Of a stretch of 64,000 nucleotides of DNA, positions 35,840 through 44,659 are shown in pieces. The translations under genes were made by a program, and so were the position numbers. The stretch comes from Thiorhodospira sibirica ATCC 700588. GTDB lineage: Bacteria; Pseudomonadota; Gammaproteobacteria; Ectothiorhodospirales; Ectothiorhodospiraceae. Position 1 is the stretch's first letter; each line of letters opens with the position of its first letter. The DNA lies in contig NZ_MU255056.1 of assembly GCF_000227725.2 (NCBI RefSeq), positions 483,867-547,866 of the forward strand, written 5' to 3'. Under the pieces are notes generated by a model, which searched no databases, was not told the origin of the DNA, and worked only from the letters and a program-made list of their open reading frames with translations.

Positions 35840-36913
35840 ATGCATTCTCCCGCTGAACATTGTGCTGTATCCACTGCGCTGCCTTCGTCTGCCCCCAGTC
35901 TGTCGGTGGTGATTCCATTTTATAACGAGGAAGATAATATTGCTCCGCTGGTGGCGCGGGTGCACGAGGCGCTGGCGGCGCTCCCGTGTCCGTGGGAGCT
36001 GCTGCTGATTGATGATGGCAGTGCAGATCGCACCCTGACACAAATGCAGGCCCAGCAGGCGCATTATGGCCCGCATGTGCAGGTGCTTGCGCTGCAACGC
36101 AATTTTGGCCAAACGGCGGCGATGCAAGCGGGCATTGATCATGCGCGAGGCACGGTGATTGCGCTGCTGGATGGCGATTTACAAAATGATCCGCACGACA
36201 TTCCGCTCATGCTGGCCCTGCTGCTGGATGAGCAGCTTGATATGGTAGCGGGCTGGCGCAAGGATCGCCAGGATGATTTATGGCGACGCAAAATCCCCTC
36301 ACGCATCGCCAATCGCCTGATCCGGGCGATTACCAAGGTGAATCTGCACGACTATGGTTGCAGTCTCAAGGTGTTTCGTGCCGAGGTGCTCAAAGGGGTG
36401 CGCCTGTATGGCGAGATGCACCGTTTTATTCCCGCCTGGATCGCCACCCAGACCTGTCCGGGGCGCATCGGTGAATATGTGGTACGCCACCATCCGCGTG
36501 CCAGCGGGGTCTCAAAGTATGGGCTGTCACGCACCCTGCGGGTGATTCTGGATTTATTATCGGTGTATTTTTTCATGCGCTACAAGGCCCGTCCAGGGCA
36601 CTTTTTTGGCAGCATCGGCCTGTTTTTCGGCGCCCTGGGCGGGCTGATCCTCAGCTATCTGTTTACCTTAAAGCTGGTGTGGGGCGCTTCCATCGGCACC
36701 CGACCGCTGTTGATCATTGGTGTGCTGTGTGTGCTGGTTTCGGTGCAGCTGCTCACCACCGGGGTGCTCAGCGAGATGATCTCGCGCACCTATTTTGAAT
36801 CTGGCCACGCCCGCTCGTATGTCATCCGCACCGCTAACAGGCCGCTACCACCCGCCGGCTGGTTTACACCTCGCCCCACCGCTTCCTCTGACACTCCCGC
36901 CGCAGATGCCTGA
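35840..36913 (+). CDS. GT2-family polyprenyl-phosphate glycosyltransferase (GtrB/ArnC type)
   Basis: The 357-residue membrane enzyme would move a sugar from a nucleotide donor to a polyprenyl phosphate on the cytoplasmic face. The GT-A domain (about 18-240) shows SVVIPFYNEEDNI, DDGSADRT, the metal-binding DGDLQNDPHDIP and the acceptor-side segments HDYGCSLKVFR and GEMHRFIPA. Two C-terminal membrane helices follow (about 255-275 and 290-312). The strong HDYGC and GEMHRFIPA blocks are seen in ArnC and GtrB. The sugar cannot be told. No flippase or acceptor-transferase gene is adjacent. The Pro/Thr-rich tail of about 30 residues is unusual. The 222-base gap downstream (36914-37135) is AT-rich and gene-free. 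Confidence 0.88.
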   Translation: MHSPAEHCAVSTALPSSAPSLSVVIPFYNEEDNIAPLVARVHEALAALPCPWELLLIDDGSADRTLTQMQAQQAHYGPHVQVLALQRNFGQTAAMQAGIDHARGTVIALLDGDLQNDPHDIPLMLALLLDEQLDMVAGWRKDRQDDLWRRKIPSRIANRLIRAITKVNLHDYGCSLKVFRAEVLKGVRLYGEMHRFIPAWIATQTCPGRIGEYVVRHHPRASGVSKYGLSRTLRVILDLLSVYFFMRYKARPGHFFGSIGLFFGALGGLILSYLFTLKLVWGASIGTRPLLIIGVLCVLVSVQLLTTGVLSEMISRTYFESGHARSYVIRTANRPLPPAGWFTPRPTASSDTPAADA

Positions 36914-37135
36914 AAATCCGCAGGCAATGCGCGTATCCACAGCGCCACAAAAAATTAATGCACAACAATAGATAAACATCATATCCCATTAAAAAACATT
37001 TAAATTTACTTGAATTTTTATTTTTATCGTCCACAATATCAGATGGGTACTTGTAGCATATTATTTCGGTGTTGTGTTTGTGTTGCATCCGCCTGATCCT
37101 GCATGCGCGCGGTCGGCCTATGAGGGATTCGCCGG

Positions 37136-38512
37136 ATGCTGAATGTGAGGGGGTGTATTGTGAAACCAGCAGATGTTGAACTACAGCGGCGTCAAGTGCT
37201 GCGGCTGTTGCTGGCCGGGGGCTTGGGCGCCACCGCTTTGTTGGGGCCAGGATTGCTCCATGCCAATACCCAGGCGCGCATTACGGGGATGCGCGTCTCC
37301 AATGAAGGTCAGGTCACACGCCTGGTCTTTGATCTCTCGGGCGCAGTTGAGCACAAGGTCTTTACCTTGAGTAATCCTGATCGCGTTGTCATTGACTTAA
37401 CGCGCACCCGCAGTACGGCCAATCTGAATCTGCCCGCCAATGCGCCGCCGCCCTTGCGCGGCGTGCGCCATGCCCCACGCAATACCCATGATCTGCGCCT
37501 TGTCCTGGATCTCAGCGCGCCTACGCAGCCGCGCAGTTTCCTATTGCGCCCAGGGCAGGGTGCCGGGCATCGGCTGGTGATTGATCTGCAAGGGGGAGCA
37601 GCAGCGCCGCGTCCGGTAGTGGCCGCCGCCCCGGTCTCGCGGTCGCGGGATGTGATCGTCGCCATTGACGCCGGTCATGGCGGCAAAGATCCCGGTGCCA
37701 TTGGCCAGGCGGGAACCTATGAAAAGGACATCGTATTGGCCATTGCCCGGCGACTCGAACGCCTGGTGAATAACGAGCGCGGGATGCGTCCGGTGATGAT
37801 TCGCACCGGCGATTACTTCCTGCCCTTGCGCCAGCGCATTGACCGCGCCCGCGAACAGCAGGCCGATGTGTTTATCTCCATCCATGCGGATGCTGCGCCC
37901 AATCGCAACGCCCAAGGCTCCTCGGTCTACATCCTGTCTGATCGCGGAGCGACCAGTGAAGCCGCCCGCTGGCTGGCCGCGCGCGAAAATGAGGCCGACC
38001 GACGTTTAGGCAGCGTCCCGATTACGAATAAAGATGATGTACTGGCCTCGGTCTTGCTTGATCTTTCACAGACCGCCACCCTGGAGGCGAGCGCCACGCT
38101 GGCCGATGCCTTGATCGGTGAGATGCACCGCGTTGGTAAAGTGCGCAGTCGGCAGGTTGAACGCGCCGCCTTTGCCGTGTTGCGTTCCCCGGATGTGCCC
38201 TCGGTGCTGGTGGAAGCCGCCTTTATTTCCAATCCGGAAGAAGAGCGCAAACTGCGCGATGCCAATTTCCAGCAATCCATTGCTCAAGCCATTCTCGGCG
38301 GACTGCGCGCCTATTTTAATCAACATGCCCCACCGGGCACCCTGATTGCCGAAACCCGGCGCCAGCAGCATGTGATCCAGCGCGGCGAAACCCTCTCCAC
38401 CATTGCCCAGCGCTATCAGCTCAGCGCCGCCGAGCTGCGTCAATACAATAATCTGCGCAATGACCGGGTGCAGGTCGGCCAGGTATTGCGCATTCCGCAA
38501 CGCAGCAGCTAA
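37136..38512 (+). CDS. amiC: N-acetylmuramoyl-L-alanine amidase AmiC type (AMIN, Amidase_3, LysM)
   Basis: The enzyme cuts the stem peptide from peptidoglycan to let daughter cells separate. The product is 458 residues from the ATG at 37136, or 450 from a GTG at 37160; both leave the twin-arginine signal RRQVLRLLLAGG intact. The AMIN septal-targeting domain (about 50-150) is followed by Amidase_3 (about 175-395) with the zinc ligands in IDAGHGGKDPGA, YEKDIVLA and FISIHADA and the catalytic Glu in LVEAAFISN. A C-terminal LysM domain (HVIQRGETLSTIAQRYQLS) binds peptidoglycan. Tat export is known for E. coli AmiC, but the added LysM is more typical of other gammaproteobacteria. Confidence 0.94.
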   Translation: MLNVRGCIVKPADVELQRRQVLRLLLAGGLGATALLGPGLLHANTQARITGMRVSNEGQVTRLVFDLSGAVEHKVFTLSNPDRVVIDLTRTRSTANLNLPANAPPPLRGVRHAPRNTHDLRLVLDLSAPTQPRSFLLRPGQGAGHRLVIDLQGGAAAPRPVVAAAPVSRSRDVIVAIDAGHGGKDPGAIGQAGTYEKDIVLAIARRLERLVNNERGMRPVMIRTGDYFLPLRQRIDRAREQQADVFISIHADAAPNRNAQGSSVYILSDRGATSEAARWLAARENEADRRLGSVPITNKDDVLASVLLDLSQTATLEASATLADALIGEMHRVGKVRSRQVERAAFAVLRSPDVPSVLVEAAFISNPEEERKLRDANFQQSIAQAILGGLRAYFNQHAPPGTLIAETRRQQHVIQRGETLSTIAQRYQLSAAELRQYNNLRNDRVQVGQVLRIPQRSS

Positions 38513-38524
38513 AGAGGCACGTCC

Positions 38525-39283
38525 ATGAACGCGCAATGGCACAACCACGGGCTTAGACCGCAATGGCCGGCACCGTCACGGGTCTCTGCCTTCAGCACTA
38601 CTCGCTTGGGGGGTAACAGTGCGGCCCCCTTTGCTGAGCTGAATCTGGCCTTGCATGTGGGCGATGAGGCCGCCGTGGTAGAAGAAAACCGTACCTGGCT
38701 GGCCACCCAGCTGCAACTGCCGGGGCCGCCGGTCTGGCTGACGCAAGTGCATGGCTGTGAGGTGATTGATGCTGCCGACTTTGTGAATGCCCAAGCCCCC
38801 CCGCAGGCGGATGCCGCCTTTAGCCAAACGCCCAATGTGGTATGCGCGGTCATGACCGCCGATTGCCTGCCGGTGTTGTTGTGTACTCAGCACGGGGATG
38901 CAGTAGCCGTCGCTCATGCCGGCTGGCGCGGGCTGGCCCAAGGTGTGCTGGAAGCCACCGTGCAGGCGCTAAAGACCCCAGCCTCTCGGCTCTATGCCTG
39001 GCTTGGGCCGTGCATCGGACCATCTGCCTACGAAGTGGGCAGCGAGGTTTACCACGCCTTTGTCGATCAGGACAGACAAACCGCTCCCGCCTTTACCTAT
39101 TTAACCCAGGAGCGCTGGCTGGCGGATTTACAGGCACTGGCCCAGCATCGTTTGCAGCAGCTCGGCGTCGTGAACATCAGTGCCGAGCCATCCTGCACCT
39201 TTCATGATCTGCGCCGCTTTTTTTCCTACCGCCGCGACGGCCAGACCGGACGTATGGCTACGCTGATCTGGTTTGCGCCATAA
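38525..39283 (+). CDS. pgeF: Peptidoglycan editing factor / purine nucleoside phosphorylase PgeF (YfiH)
   Basis: The 252-residue protein belongs to the YfiH/laccase-domain family: cytosolic zinc enzymes with purine nucleoside phosphorylase and adenosine deaminase activity, linked to fidelity of peptidoglycan precursor synthesis. The signature residues are seen: QVHGCEV (His ligand), TADCLPVLL (Cys ligand), AVAHAGWRGL (His ligand), LGPCIGPSAYEVG and SCTFHDLRRFFSYRRDG. It lies 12 bases after amiC, so the two are probably cotranscribed, a plausible cell-wall pairing. Length is normal. Confidence 0.94.
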   Translation: MNAQWHNHGLRPQWPAPSRVSAFSTTRLGGNSAAPFAELNLALHVGDEAAVVEENRTWLATQLQLPGPPVWLTQVHGCEVIDAADFVNAQAPPQADAAFSQTPNVVCAVMTADCLPVLLCTQHGDAVAVAHAGWRGLAQGVLEATVQALKTPASRLYAWLGPCIGPSAYEVGSEVYHAFVDQDRQTAPAFTYLTQERWLADLQALAQHRLQQLGVVNISAEPSCTFHDLRRFFSYRRDGQTGRMATLIWFAP

Positions 39284-39406
39284 TGCATGCAAAACCCCCC
39301 CTGCCAGCGGCGCCAAACCAGGACGCACCTCCCTGCCAAGGGAACGTCGCGCCGCAGGTGGAGCGGATGCTCATCCAAGAGATGCCACCACACCCAAGGT
39401 ATGCTT

Positions 39407-39622
39407 ATGTGTCTAGCGATTCCCATGCAGGTTGTAGAGATTGACGGGTATAACGCCCGCTGTGAGGCCAAAGGCATCAGCCGCGATGTCAGCCTGTTTT
39501 TATTGCAGGGCGAACCCATCATCCCCGGTGATCATGTGATTGTGCATGTGGGCTATGCCATCCAGAAAATCAGCGCCGAGGAAGCCCGCAGCGCCTGGGA
39601 ACTCTACGATGCCATACTATAG
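39407..39622 (+). CDS. hypC: Hydrogenase maturation chaperone HypC (HupF)
   Basis: HypC carries the iron-cyanide-carbonyl unit with HypD and delivers it to the large subunit of NiFe hydrogenases. The 71-residue product starts MCLAIPMQV, with the essential Cys2, and has the family pattern ISRDVSLFLL, GDHVIVHVGYAIQKIS, EEA. The ATG at 39407 is chosen because the Cys must follow the initiator Met and AAGG lies seven bases upstream; the upstream open frame is not conserved in character. No hypA, B, D, E, F or hydrogenase gene is nearby, so it is detached from the usual cluster. The 120 bases before it are gene-free. Confidence 0.92.
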   Translation: MCLAIPMQVVEIDGYNARCEAKGISRDVSLFLLQGEPIIPGDHVIVHVGYAIQKISAEEARSAWELYDAIL

Positions 39623-39688
39623 CACGTTGATAATTCAGCAAATGGCGGCAACGAAGGTGGCATTTTCCCGCCACCACCGTGGGAGCGC

Positions 39689-40003
39689 ATGATGTATAAA
39701 CTGGTTTTTTTCGTACCACCAGAACACGCCGAAACCGTCAAAGCCGCCGTGTTTGCCACCGGCGCAGGACAGATCGGCGATTATGAGCACTGCTGCTTTG
39801 AAACCCTCGGACGCGGGCAGTTTCGTGCAATGGCACACGCCAATCCCTTTGTCGGCGAAGCCGGACAGCTCAACCATATCGAAGAGCTGCGCGTAGAGCT
39901 GGTATGTCGTGATGAACTGATCGCGCACGCCGTAGCCGCCCTGCGCGCCGCCCACCCCTATGAAGAACCCGCCTTTGATGTCTGGCGCATGGCGGATTTT
40001 TAG
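39689..40003 (+). CDS. YqfO-type NIF3-associated domain protein (CutA-like fold)
   Basis: The 104-residue protein matches the stand-alone form of the domain found in the middle of some NIF3/YqfO proteins. Features are the start YKLVFFVPPEHAETVKAAVF, the segment GAGQIGDYEHCCF, then GRGQFRA and the end HPYEEPAFDVW. The fold is a small alpha/beta trimer like CutA1 or PII. The function is not known; metal or small-ligand binding has been suggested for the family. GGGAG precedes the ATG pair at 39689 and 39692. It stands alone between hypC and sodB. Confidence 0.88.
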   Translation: MMYKLVFFVPPEHAETVKAAVFATGAGQIGDYEHCCFETLGRGQFRAMAHANPFVGEAGQLNHIEELRVELVCRDELIAHAVAALRAAHPYEEPAFDVWRMADF

Positions 40004-40185
40004 CCATTTTTTTCACCAAGCGCTATGGCGCTTTGAGCGGAAATTTTATATGTGCTCGCTCTGGGAGGATATGCGCCGCTCCTGTCAGCTTGTGCAAAAT
40101 AGTGTATGTTTAGGGGGCCAGCTCAAACTAGCCAAACGCCTCGCCCAGGGGTGAGGTTTTCACAACGACATGAAGGATTAAAATC

Positions 40186-40767
40186 ATGCAACATCAATTA
40201 CCCGAACTGCCTTATGCCAAAGATGCGCTGATGCCGCATATCTCACCGGAAACGCTGGAGTTTCATCACGACAAGCATCATGCGACCTATGTGGACAATC
40301 TCAATAAGCTGATTGCTGGCACGGAATTTGACGGTCTGAGTCTGGAGGAGATCGTCAAAAAGGCTCCTGCCGGTGGCCTTTTCAATAATGCCGCGCAGGT
40401 GTGGAATCATACTTTTTATTTCAATTGCCTGGCCCCGCAGGCGGGTGGCGCACCATCCGGTTCATTAGCGGCCCTGATTGATCAGCACTTTGGTTCATTT
40501 GAGGCGTTCAAAGAAAAATTCAGCGCCTCAGCGACCGGCAACTTTGGCTCTGGCTGGACCTGGCTTGTGCAAAACGCGGCCGGTGCGCTGGAGATTGTGA
40601 ACACCGGCAATGCCGCCTGTCCGCTGACCGAGGGCAAAACGCCACTGCTGACCATCGATGTCTGGGAACATGCCTATTACATTGACTACCGCAATGCCCG
40701 GCCCAAATACCTGGCCGCGTTTTGGGAATTGGTCAACTGGCCGTTTGTCGCGGCACAATTGCGCTGA
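40186..40767 (+). CDS. sodB: Iron superoxide dismutase SodB
   Basis: SodB converts superoxide to oxygen and hydrogen peroxide in the cytoplasm. The 193-residue protein has the iron ligands in [10 protein letters not shown] (His27), VWNHTFYF (His) and [13 protein letters not shown] (Asp and His). [12 protein letters not shown] is the pattern typical of the iron-dependent enzyme. Length is the family norm. The ribosome binding site is GAAGGATT. The upstream 180 bases hold a promoter region but no clear Fur box. Aerotolerance through SodB fits a sulfide-oxidising bacterium living at oxic-anoxic borders. Confidence 0.96.
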   Translation: MQHQLPELPYAKDALMPHISPETLEFHHDKHHATYVDNLNKLIAGTEFDGLSLEEIVKKAPAGGLFNNAAQVWNHTFYFNCLAPQAGGAPSGSLAALIDQHFGSFEAFKEKFSASATGNFGSGWTWLVQNAAGALEIVNTGNAACPLTEGKTPLLTIDVWEHAYYIDYRNARPKYLAAFWELVNWPFVAAQLR

Positions 40768-40859
40768 TCCGCCAGCGAAGGGTTGCGCGTTTGCTGTAAA
40801 GCAAACGCGGGCCACACAGCACTCGCGGGAGGCGCGCAAACCGTTGATAGGGGGTTGTC

Positions 40860-41525
40860 ATGCTGCGAATGGCTCGATGCCGATGGCCGTTATTTGGCTG
40901 GGCGCTGTGGTGGTGTTTGTCGCCCGCGACGCTGTGGGCGATGGATGTACAAGTATTGGCGGTATTCAGTGATCGTGCGGTAATCCAGATCGGTGATGAA
41001 CGCACCCAGCTAAAAATCGGTGAATCCAGTACCAGCGGTGCCCGCCTGCTATCCACCGATGCGCGCATGGGGCGCGTCCGCCTGCTGATGGATGATCAGG
41101 AACGCGAATTCACCCTCGGTGGACGGGTCGGCGGAGCTTATCAGACACCGCGCCAGGCCAGCACCCGCATTTATCGCGACTCTTCCGGAGCCTACACGAC
41201 CACCGGCAGCATTAACGGCACCGCCGTGCGTTTTTTAGTCGATACCGGCGCCAGCTCAGTCGTTCTCAGTGCAACCCAGGCGCAGCGCCTGAATATCGAC
41301 TATAGCCGTGGCGTATTGACGCCGGTGATGACTGCCTCTGGAAATACCCTCGGTTATCGCATCGTACTGGATCATGTCATCATTGGCAGCATCCGCCAAC
41401 ACCATGTGCAAGCGCTGGTTTTACCCGGCGACAGCCCGCACATCGCTTTACTCGGCATGTCCTTTCTCAATGCACTCAACCTGCGCAACGAATCCGGCGC
41501 CCTGGTGCTGGAACAGCGTTATTAA
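40860..41525 (+). CDS. Retropepsin-like aspartic protease (TIGR02281 type), exported
   Basis: The 221-residue protein has an N-terminal signal or anchor (about 8-27; FGWALWWCLSPATLWAMD), a small beta-rich stretch and a retropepsin-fold domain (about 112-221). That domain shows the active-site motif FLVDTGASSVVLS (DTG) and the later segments VLDHVIIGSI and LLGMSFLNAL. Such single-domain clan AA proteases act as dimers. The substrate and role are not known; the signal places it in the periplasm. Its stop is three bases from an IS1-type fragment, so the gene just escaped interruption. Confidence 0.88.
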   Translation: MLRMARCRWPLFGWALWWCLSPATLWAMDVQVLAVFSDRAVIQIGDERTQLKIGESSTSGARLLSTDARMGRVRLLMDDQEREFTLGGRVGGAYQTPRQASTRIYRDSSGAYTTTGSINGTAVRFLVDTGASSVVLSATQAQRLNIDYSRGVLTPVMTASGNTLGYRIVLDHVIIGSIRQHHVQALVLPGDSPHIALLGMSFLNALNLRNESGALVLEQRY

Positions 41526-41527
41526 CC

Positions 41528-41626
41528 GTGATTAAAAATGGCCGTATCCATAACCACAAACCCAAATTCGCGTGCAAGGCCTGTGGTCGGCAGTTTATCA
41601 AGCATCGCATCAGCGCGGATCAATAG
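41528..41626 (+). pseudogene. insA fragment of an IS1-family element, inverted copy
   Basis: Translation gives VIKNGRIHNHKPKFACKACG, then RQFIKHRISADQ and a stop. This is the middle of the InsA zinc-finger region found on the opposite strand at 41993-42062; about 70 bases match with few differences. It has no start and no DNA-binding helix, so it is a fragment. Together the two copies form a long imperfect inverted repeat around the element relic. Confidence 0.8.
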
Positions 41627-41679
41627 GCACTGATGGATAATCGAAGTCGGCTAGGAACCCAAGGGCTTTAGGCCCCTGG

Positions 41680-41823
41680 CTGACTTCGATCCCCGACACA
41701 CACGCCGACCCTTTCGCCCATATCCTGATCGATCGCTCACCAAACCCAGGATTTATGATGCTGGTTTCCCACAAAAGACCACCGCGCATCGCATGGGATC
41801 ACACGCTTGCCTTTGGTTTTTTT
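41680..41823 (-). pseudogene. insB' relic (IS1-family transposase catalytic part), interrupted
   Basis: In the -1 frame relative to insA, the translation reads VIPCDARWSFVGNQHHKSWVW, a TGA stop (41739-41737), then AIDQDMGERVGVCVGDRSQ. This is the start of the InsB DDE domain (CDExWSFVGNK, then GVHIGDRS in relatives). The run of seven A on this strand (41823-41817) is the expected -1 frameshift site (A6C type) that links InsA to InsB in IS1. Only the first 40 or so residues remain and a stop interrupts them, so no transposase is made. Confidence 0.75.
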
Positions 41824-42092
41824 ACCTGCACCTTTCGAGGTGTTCCTTTGTATTTTTGATTCACATAGCTGTGTAGCCAACGCTCTGAAACCCCAACGAC
41901 CCGAGCGATACCGGCCCGTGAAATGCTTTCCAATAAGAGCTTATCAATGAGTGCTTTTTTATCCTCACTGATTCGATTCTGGGGATTCTCGACAAACTGC
42001 CGACCGCACGCCTTGCACGCGAATTTCGGCTTGTGGTTATGGATGCGACCATTTTTAATCACATTTTCTGAATGACACGAAGGACACTGCAT
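41799..42092 (-). CDS. insA: InsA-like DNA-binding protein of an IS1-family element
   Basis: The 97-residue product has a zinc finger at residues 3-33 (CPSCHSENVIKNG and CKACGRQF) and a helix-turn-helix (ISRAGIARVVGVSERWLHSYVN). Its basic tail ends at the frameshift run. InsA binds the element ends and represses transposition unless frameshifted into InsB. It is open and intact, but its InsB partner is a relic, so the element is dead in this copy unless helped in trans. The zinc finger is duplicated in inverted form at 41528. Confidence 0.85.
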   Translation of the reverse strand: MQCPSCHSENVIKNGRIHNHKPKFACKACGRQFVENPQNRISEDKKALIDKLLLESISRAGIARVVGVSERWLHSYVNQKYKGTPRKVQVKKPKASV

Positions 42093-42395
42093 GGCTTTTT
42101 ACGCTTTAGAACCCATCACCTCTACATCTTACCACATTCAGCACTACCATTTTCAGGGCTACCAATTCATCTACGCTGATGTGGGTGAGCAGTTCAGCCT
42201 TTCAGCACAGTGGATCATCTGCGCCATTACCAGCTATGCCGAAGCCTGCAAGGCGCGGGGTGTTGGCGTCCCGCTGGCCATCGTGGTTTCGCGCTACACT
42301 AGCCGGACCTGTCCAAGCATAGCGCAAGCCTTTCGGCTTTAGCTTTAGCCCTGGGGGCACATGAGTGAAGATTTAAGTAGCACGCACAGGAAACG
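42093..42395. other. Intergenic region between the IS1 relic and a chemoreceptor gene
   Basis: About 300 bases without a recognisable gene. A plus-strand open frame of 83 codons (42091-42342) overlaps the insA start, has no ribosome binding site and no family likeness. The left end of the IS1-family element should lie in the first 40 bases (GGTGATGGG-type end on the minus strand), but without a matching partner it cannot be fixed. CAGGAAACG just before 42396 is the ribosome binding site of the next gene. Confidence 0.45.
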
Positions 42396-43607
42396 ATGAT
42401 GACAACCGTATCAAACATCAAGAACAATTTTTTTGCCTCTGATCCAGAGCATTCAACACGGCCTGCATCCGGGATCGCACTGGCACCGCTATTGCTGGGC
42501 ATCATCGCCGCAGCGCTTGTGTTTATCCTGGCCCAGGGCTTTGCCCGTTGGCTGGCTGGCGGTGGTTTGCTGGTTCTGGGTGTGGCGCTGTCGTGGTGGG
42601 TTCATGCAAGCCTGCAGCGTTGGGAGCAAACAATGCTGCAGCGCCAGGCCCGTGCGGTTGAGGCGAGTCATGCACAGGCGGCTCCGGTTTCTTCGCCCTT
42701 AGCGCAGGTCTGTGCGTCGGTGATTCCCATCTGGCGTCGTCATGTGGCGGCCAGCAGTGCGCATACAGAGGACTCGGTTGCTCAATTGGCGACGCGCTTT
42801 GCCGATATCAACCGGCGCCTGGAGCAGGCTCTGGTCGCCTCCGGCACATCGTCGGGGAGCCATGAAGACGATGTGGTCACCACCTTGCACAAGGCCCGCG
42901 AAGAGCTTAACGATGTGCTGGGAAATATGCGCCAGGCCTTGGGAACCAAGCGCGATTTATTGGCGCGGATTAGCGAACTGGCGAATTTCACTCAGGAAAT
43001 GCAAGGAATGACCGACGCGGTTTCGGCACTGGCCTCACAAACCAATTTGCTGGCATTGAATGCAGCTATTGAAGCGGCGCGGGCGGGTGAGCATGGGCGC
43101 GGTTTTGCCGTGGTGGCCGATGAGGTGCGCACCTTGTCCACCCAGTCGGGCGAGGCCGGCAAGAATATTGCGCATAAGGTGCAGGCAATCAATGCGGCGA
43201 TTCTGGCGACCCGTGATTCCGCCGCACATTTTGCCCAGCAGGATGAGCAGTTATTCAATCATGCGCAACAGACCATTGAGCATGTGCTGACCCGTTATCA
43301 GGCGGTGATGGCCTCGCTGGAAGCATCTGCCCAGGTATTGCACACAGAAAGCAATGCGGTGCAGGCTGAGGTGACGGAGGTTCTGGTATCCCTGCAATTT
43401 CAGGATCGGGTGACCCAGATTCTGGGGCATGTGATGCAGGATATGGATAATCTGATTTCTTGTATGCAGGAACAGCGCTGCGCCCAGGTGGATCTGAAGA
43501 CCTGGCTGGAGGCTTTGCAATCTTCCTACACTACGCCAGAGCAGCATCATTATCATAGCGGCGAACAGGCAAATAAGCCCACGCCCAGTGAAATCACCTA
43601 TTTTTAG
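42396..43607 (+). CDS. Membrane-anchored chemoreceptor-like protein without periplasmic sensor
   Basis: The 403-residue protein has two close membrane helices (about 28-48 and 50-70) with almost no periplasmic loop. A cytoplasmic linker (70-180) follows, with a coiled coil, then an MCP signalling domain with the conserved tip ([20 protein letters not shown]). The tail is [19 protein letters not shown], His-rich near the end (PEQHHYH). Input must come from the membrane or cytoplasm. The FQDRV-type segment is seen in other short MCPs and in proteins that work with CheA outside classical chemotaxis. It sits between two transposon relics, so it may have been gained with them or may mark a tolerant site. 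Confidence 0.88.
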   Translation: MMTTVSNIKNNFFASDPEHSTRPASGIALAPLLLGIIAAALVFILAQGFARWLAGGGLLVLGVALSWWVHASLQRWEQTMLQRQARAVEASHAQAAPVSSPLAQVCASVIPIWRRHVAASSAHTEDSVAQLATRFADINRRLEQALVASGTSSGSHEDDVVTTLHKAREELNDVLGNMRQALGTKRDLLARISELANFTQEMQGMTDAVSALASQTNLLALNAAIEAARAGEHGRGFAVVADEVRTLSTQSGEAGKNIAHKVQAINAAILATRDSAAHFAQQDEQLFNHAQQTIEHVLTRYQAVMASLEASAQVLHTESNAVQAEVTEVLVSLQFQDRVTQILGHVMQDMDNLISCMQEQRCAQVDLKTWLEALQSSYTTPEQHHYHSGEQANKPTPSEITYF

Positions 43608-43696
43608 ATCTGATGAGCGCCCGGCTTGCAGAGTAGCGAGACCGGAAGCCTTGCTGTAACCGCTTTCGCGGTGTGGTGAGGGCCATTCATCAGTTT

Positions 43697-43768
43697 GCGC
43701 GGGAAACCCCGGCCGCAAGGCCAAGGAGGGATAGCGCGGCTTGCGAAGCAAGCCTCCCGTTCCCGCGC
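43697..43768 (+). repeat. Long imperfect hairpin in front of tnpB, possible IS605-type left end
   Basis: GCGCGGGAA (43697-43705) and TTCCCGCGC (43760-43768) are perfect inverted repeats. They enclose smaller hairpins, including GGCTTGC/GCAAGCC at 43738-43754. IS200/IS605-type elements have subterminal hairpins at their ends, and this lies 50 bases before the tnpB start. The match is structural only. Confidence 0.45.
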
Positions 43769-43815
43769 TCCTTTCTATGTTGAGGTTTTACACAGTGCGC
43801 TATCGCGTGTAATGT

Positions 43816-44617
43816 ATGGATATGGACATCAAACGCGCCTACCGCTTCCGGTTTTATCCGACGCCCGCGCAGGAACAAACCCTTGCCCGGACGTTCGGTT
43901 GTGTGCGTTTCGCGTACAACCACATGCTGCGGCTGCGTACGGATGCGTGGTTCAAAGAACAAAAGCGCGTCGGCTATCACGAGACCTCCGCGCTTCTGAC
44001 CGAGTTGAAGAAGACGCCAGAACATGCATGGCTCAACGAGGTCAGCAGCGTTCCGGTACAGCAGGCGTTACGCCATTTGCAAACGGCGTTCGCCAACTTT
44101 TTTGCCAAGCGTGCCGGGTATCCCGCGTTCAAGCGCAAGGACGGCTCGCAGTCAGCGGAATACACGACGAGCGCCTTCAAAGACGTGGCGGCACCTTCCA
44201 GGTGCCGCTGAAAACCAAGCGAACGCAAGATGCGTCCGCCACGTGCGCTCAACCCGGTTGATCAACGAAAACCAAGTGATCGCCGTCGAGACGCTGGCCG
44301 TGAGCCACCTGCAGAAGAACCGCTGTCTGGCGAAGTCCATCAGTGATGCAGGCTGGTCGGAGTTTGTCCGGCAGTTAACGTACAAGGCGCAATGGTGTGG
44401 GCGAATGCTGGCGGGCATCGACCGCTGGTATCCGTCGAGCAAACGCTGTTCTGAGTGTGGACACACCGTAGCGAAAATGCCGCTGTCTGTCCGAGATTGG
44501 GTCTGCCCGGAATGCGGCAGTCTCCACGACCGTGACATCAATGCAGCGCGCAATGTGTTAACCGCCGGGCTGGCGGGGTTAGTCTGTGGAGAGAACGTAA
44601 GTCCCGTGTTGCTGTAA
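43816..44617 (+). pseudogene. tnpB: tnpB (IS605 OrfB), internally deleted and interrupted by a repeat element
   Basis: TnpB is the RNA-guided RuvC nuclease carried by IS200/IS605 elements. The N-terminal part (43816-44183) is intact: AYRFRFYPTPAQEQTLARTF, later FFAKRAGYPAFKRKDG. Translation then enters a 58-base repeat element (44185-44242) and stops at 44209-44211. The C-terminal part resumes in another frame at about 44244 (STRLINENQVIAVETLAVS) and keeps the RuvC-II Glu, the zinc finger (CSECGHT, CPECGS) and the RuvC-III Asp (HDRDINAARN). About 140 residues are lost between, including the RuvC-I Asp (GVDLG in relatives). It cannot be an active nuclease. No tnpA is present. Confidence 0.88.
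44185..44242 (+). repeat. 58-bp palindromic repeat inside tnpB
   Basis: The stretch is flanked by GTGGCG and CGCCAC. It contains a GCGGCACC/GGTGCCGC hairpin (44188-44208), then AACCAAGCGAACGCAAGATGC. It is the reverse complement of the first unit of the array at 15129-15186, with only a few substitutions, one pair of which compensates within the stem. It sits exactly where tnpB loses its middle. Confidence 0.85.
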
Positions 44618-44659
44618 AGCGGCATCGGCTGGTCTCGTTGAAACAGAAAGTCCTGATCG

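Noticed and set aside
42091-42342. 83-codon open frame beside the IS1 relic
   Set aside because: No ribosome binding site, overlaps the insA start, composition unlike a gene and no recognisable product.
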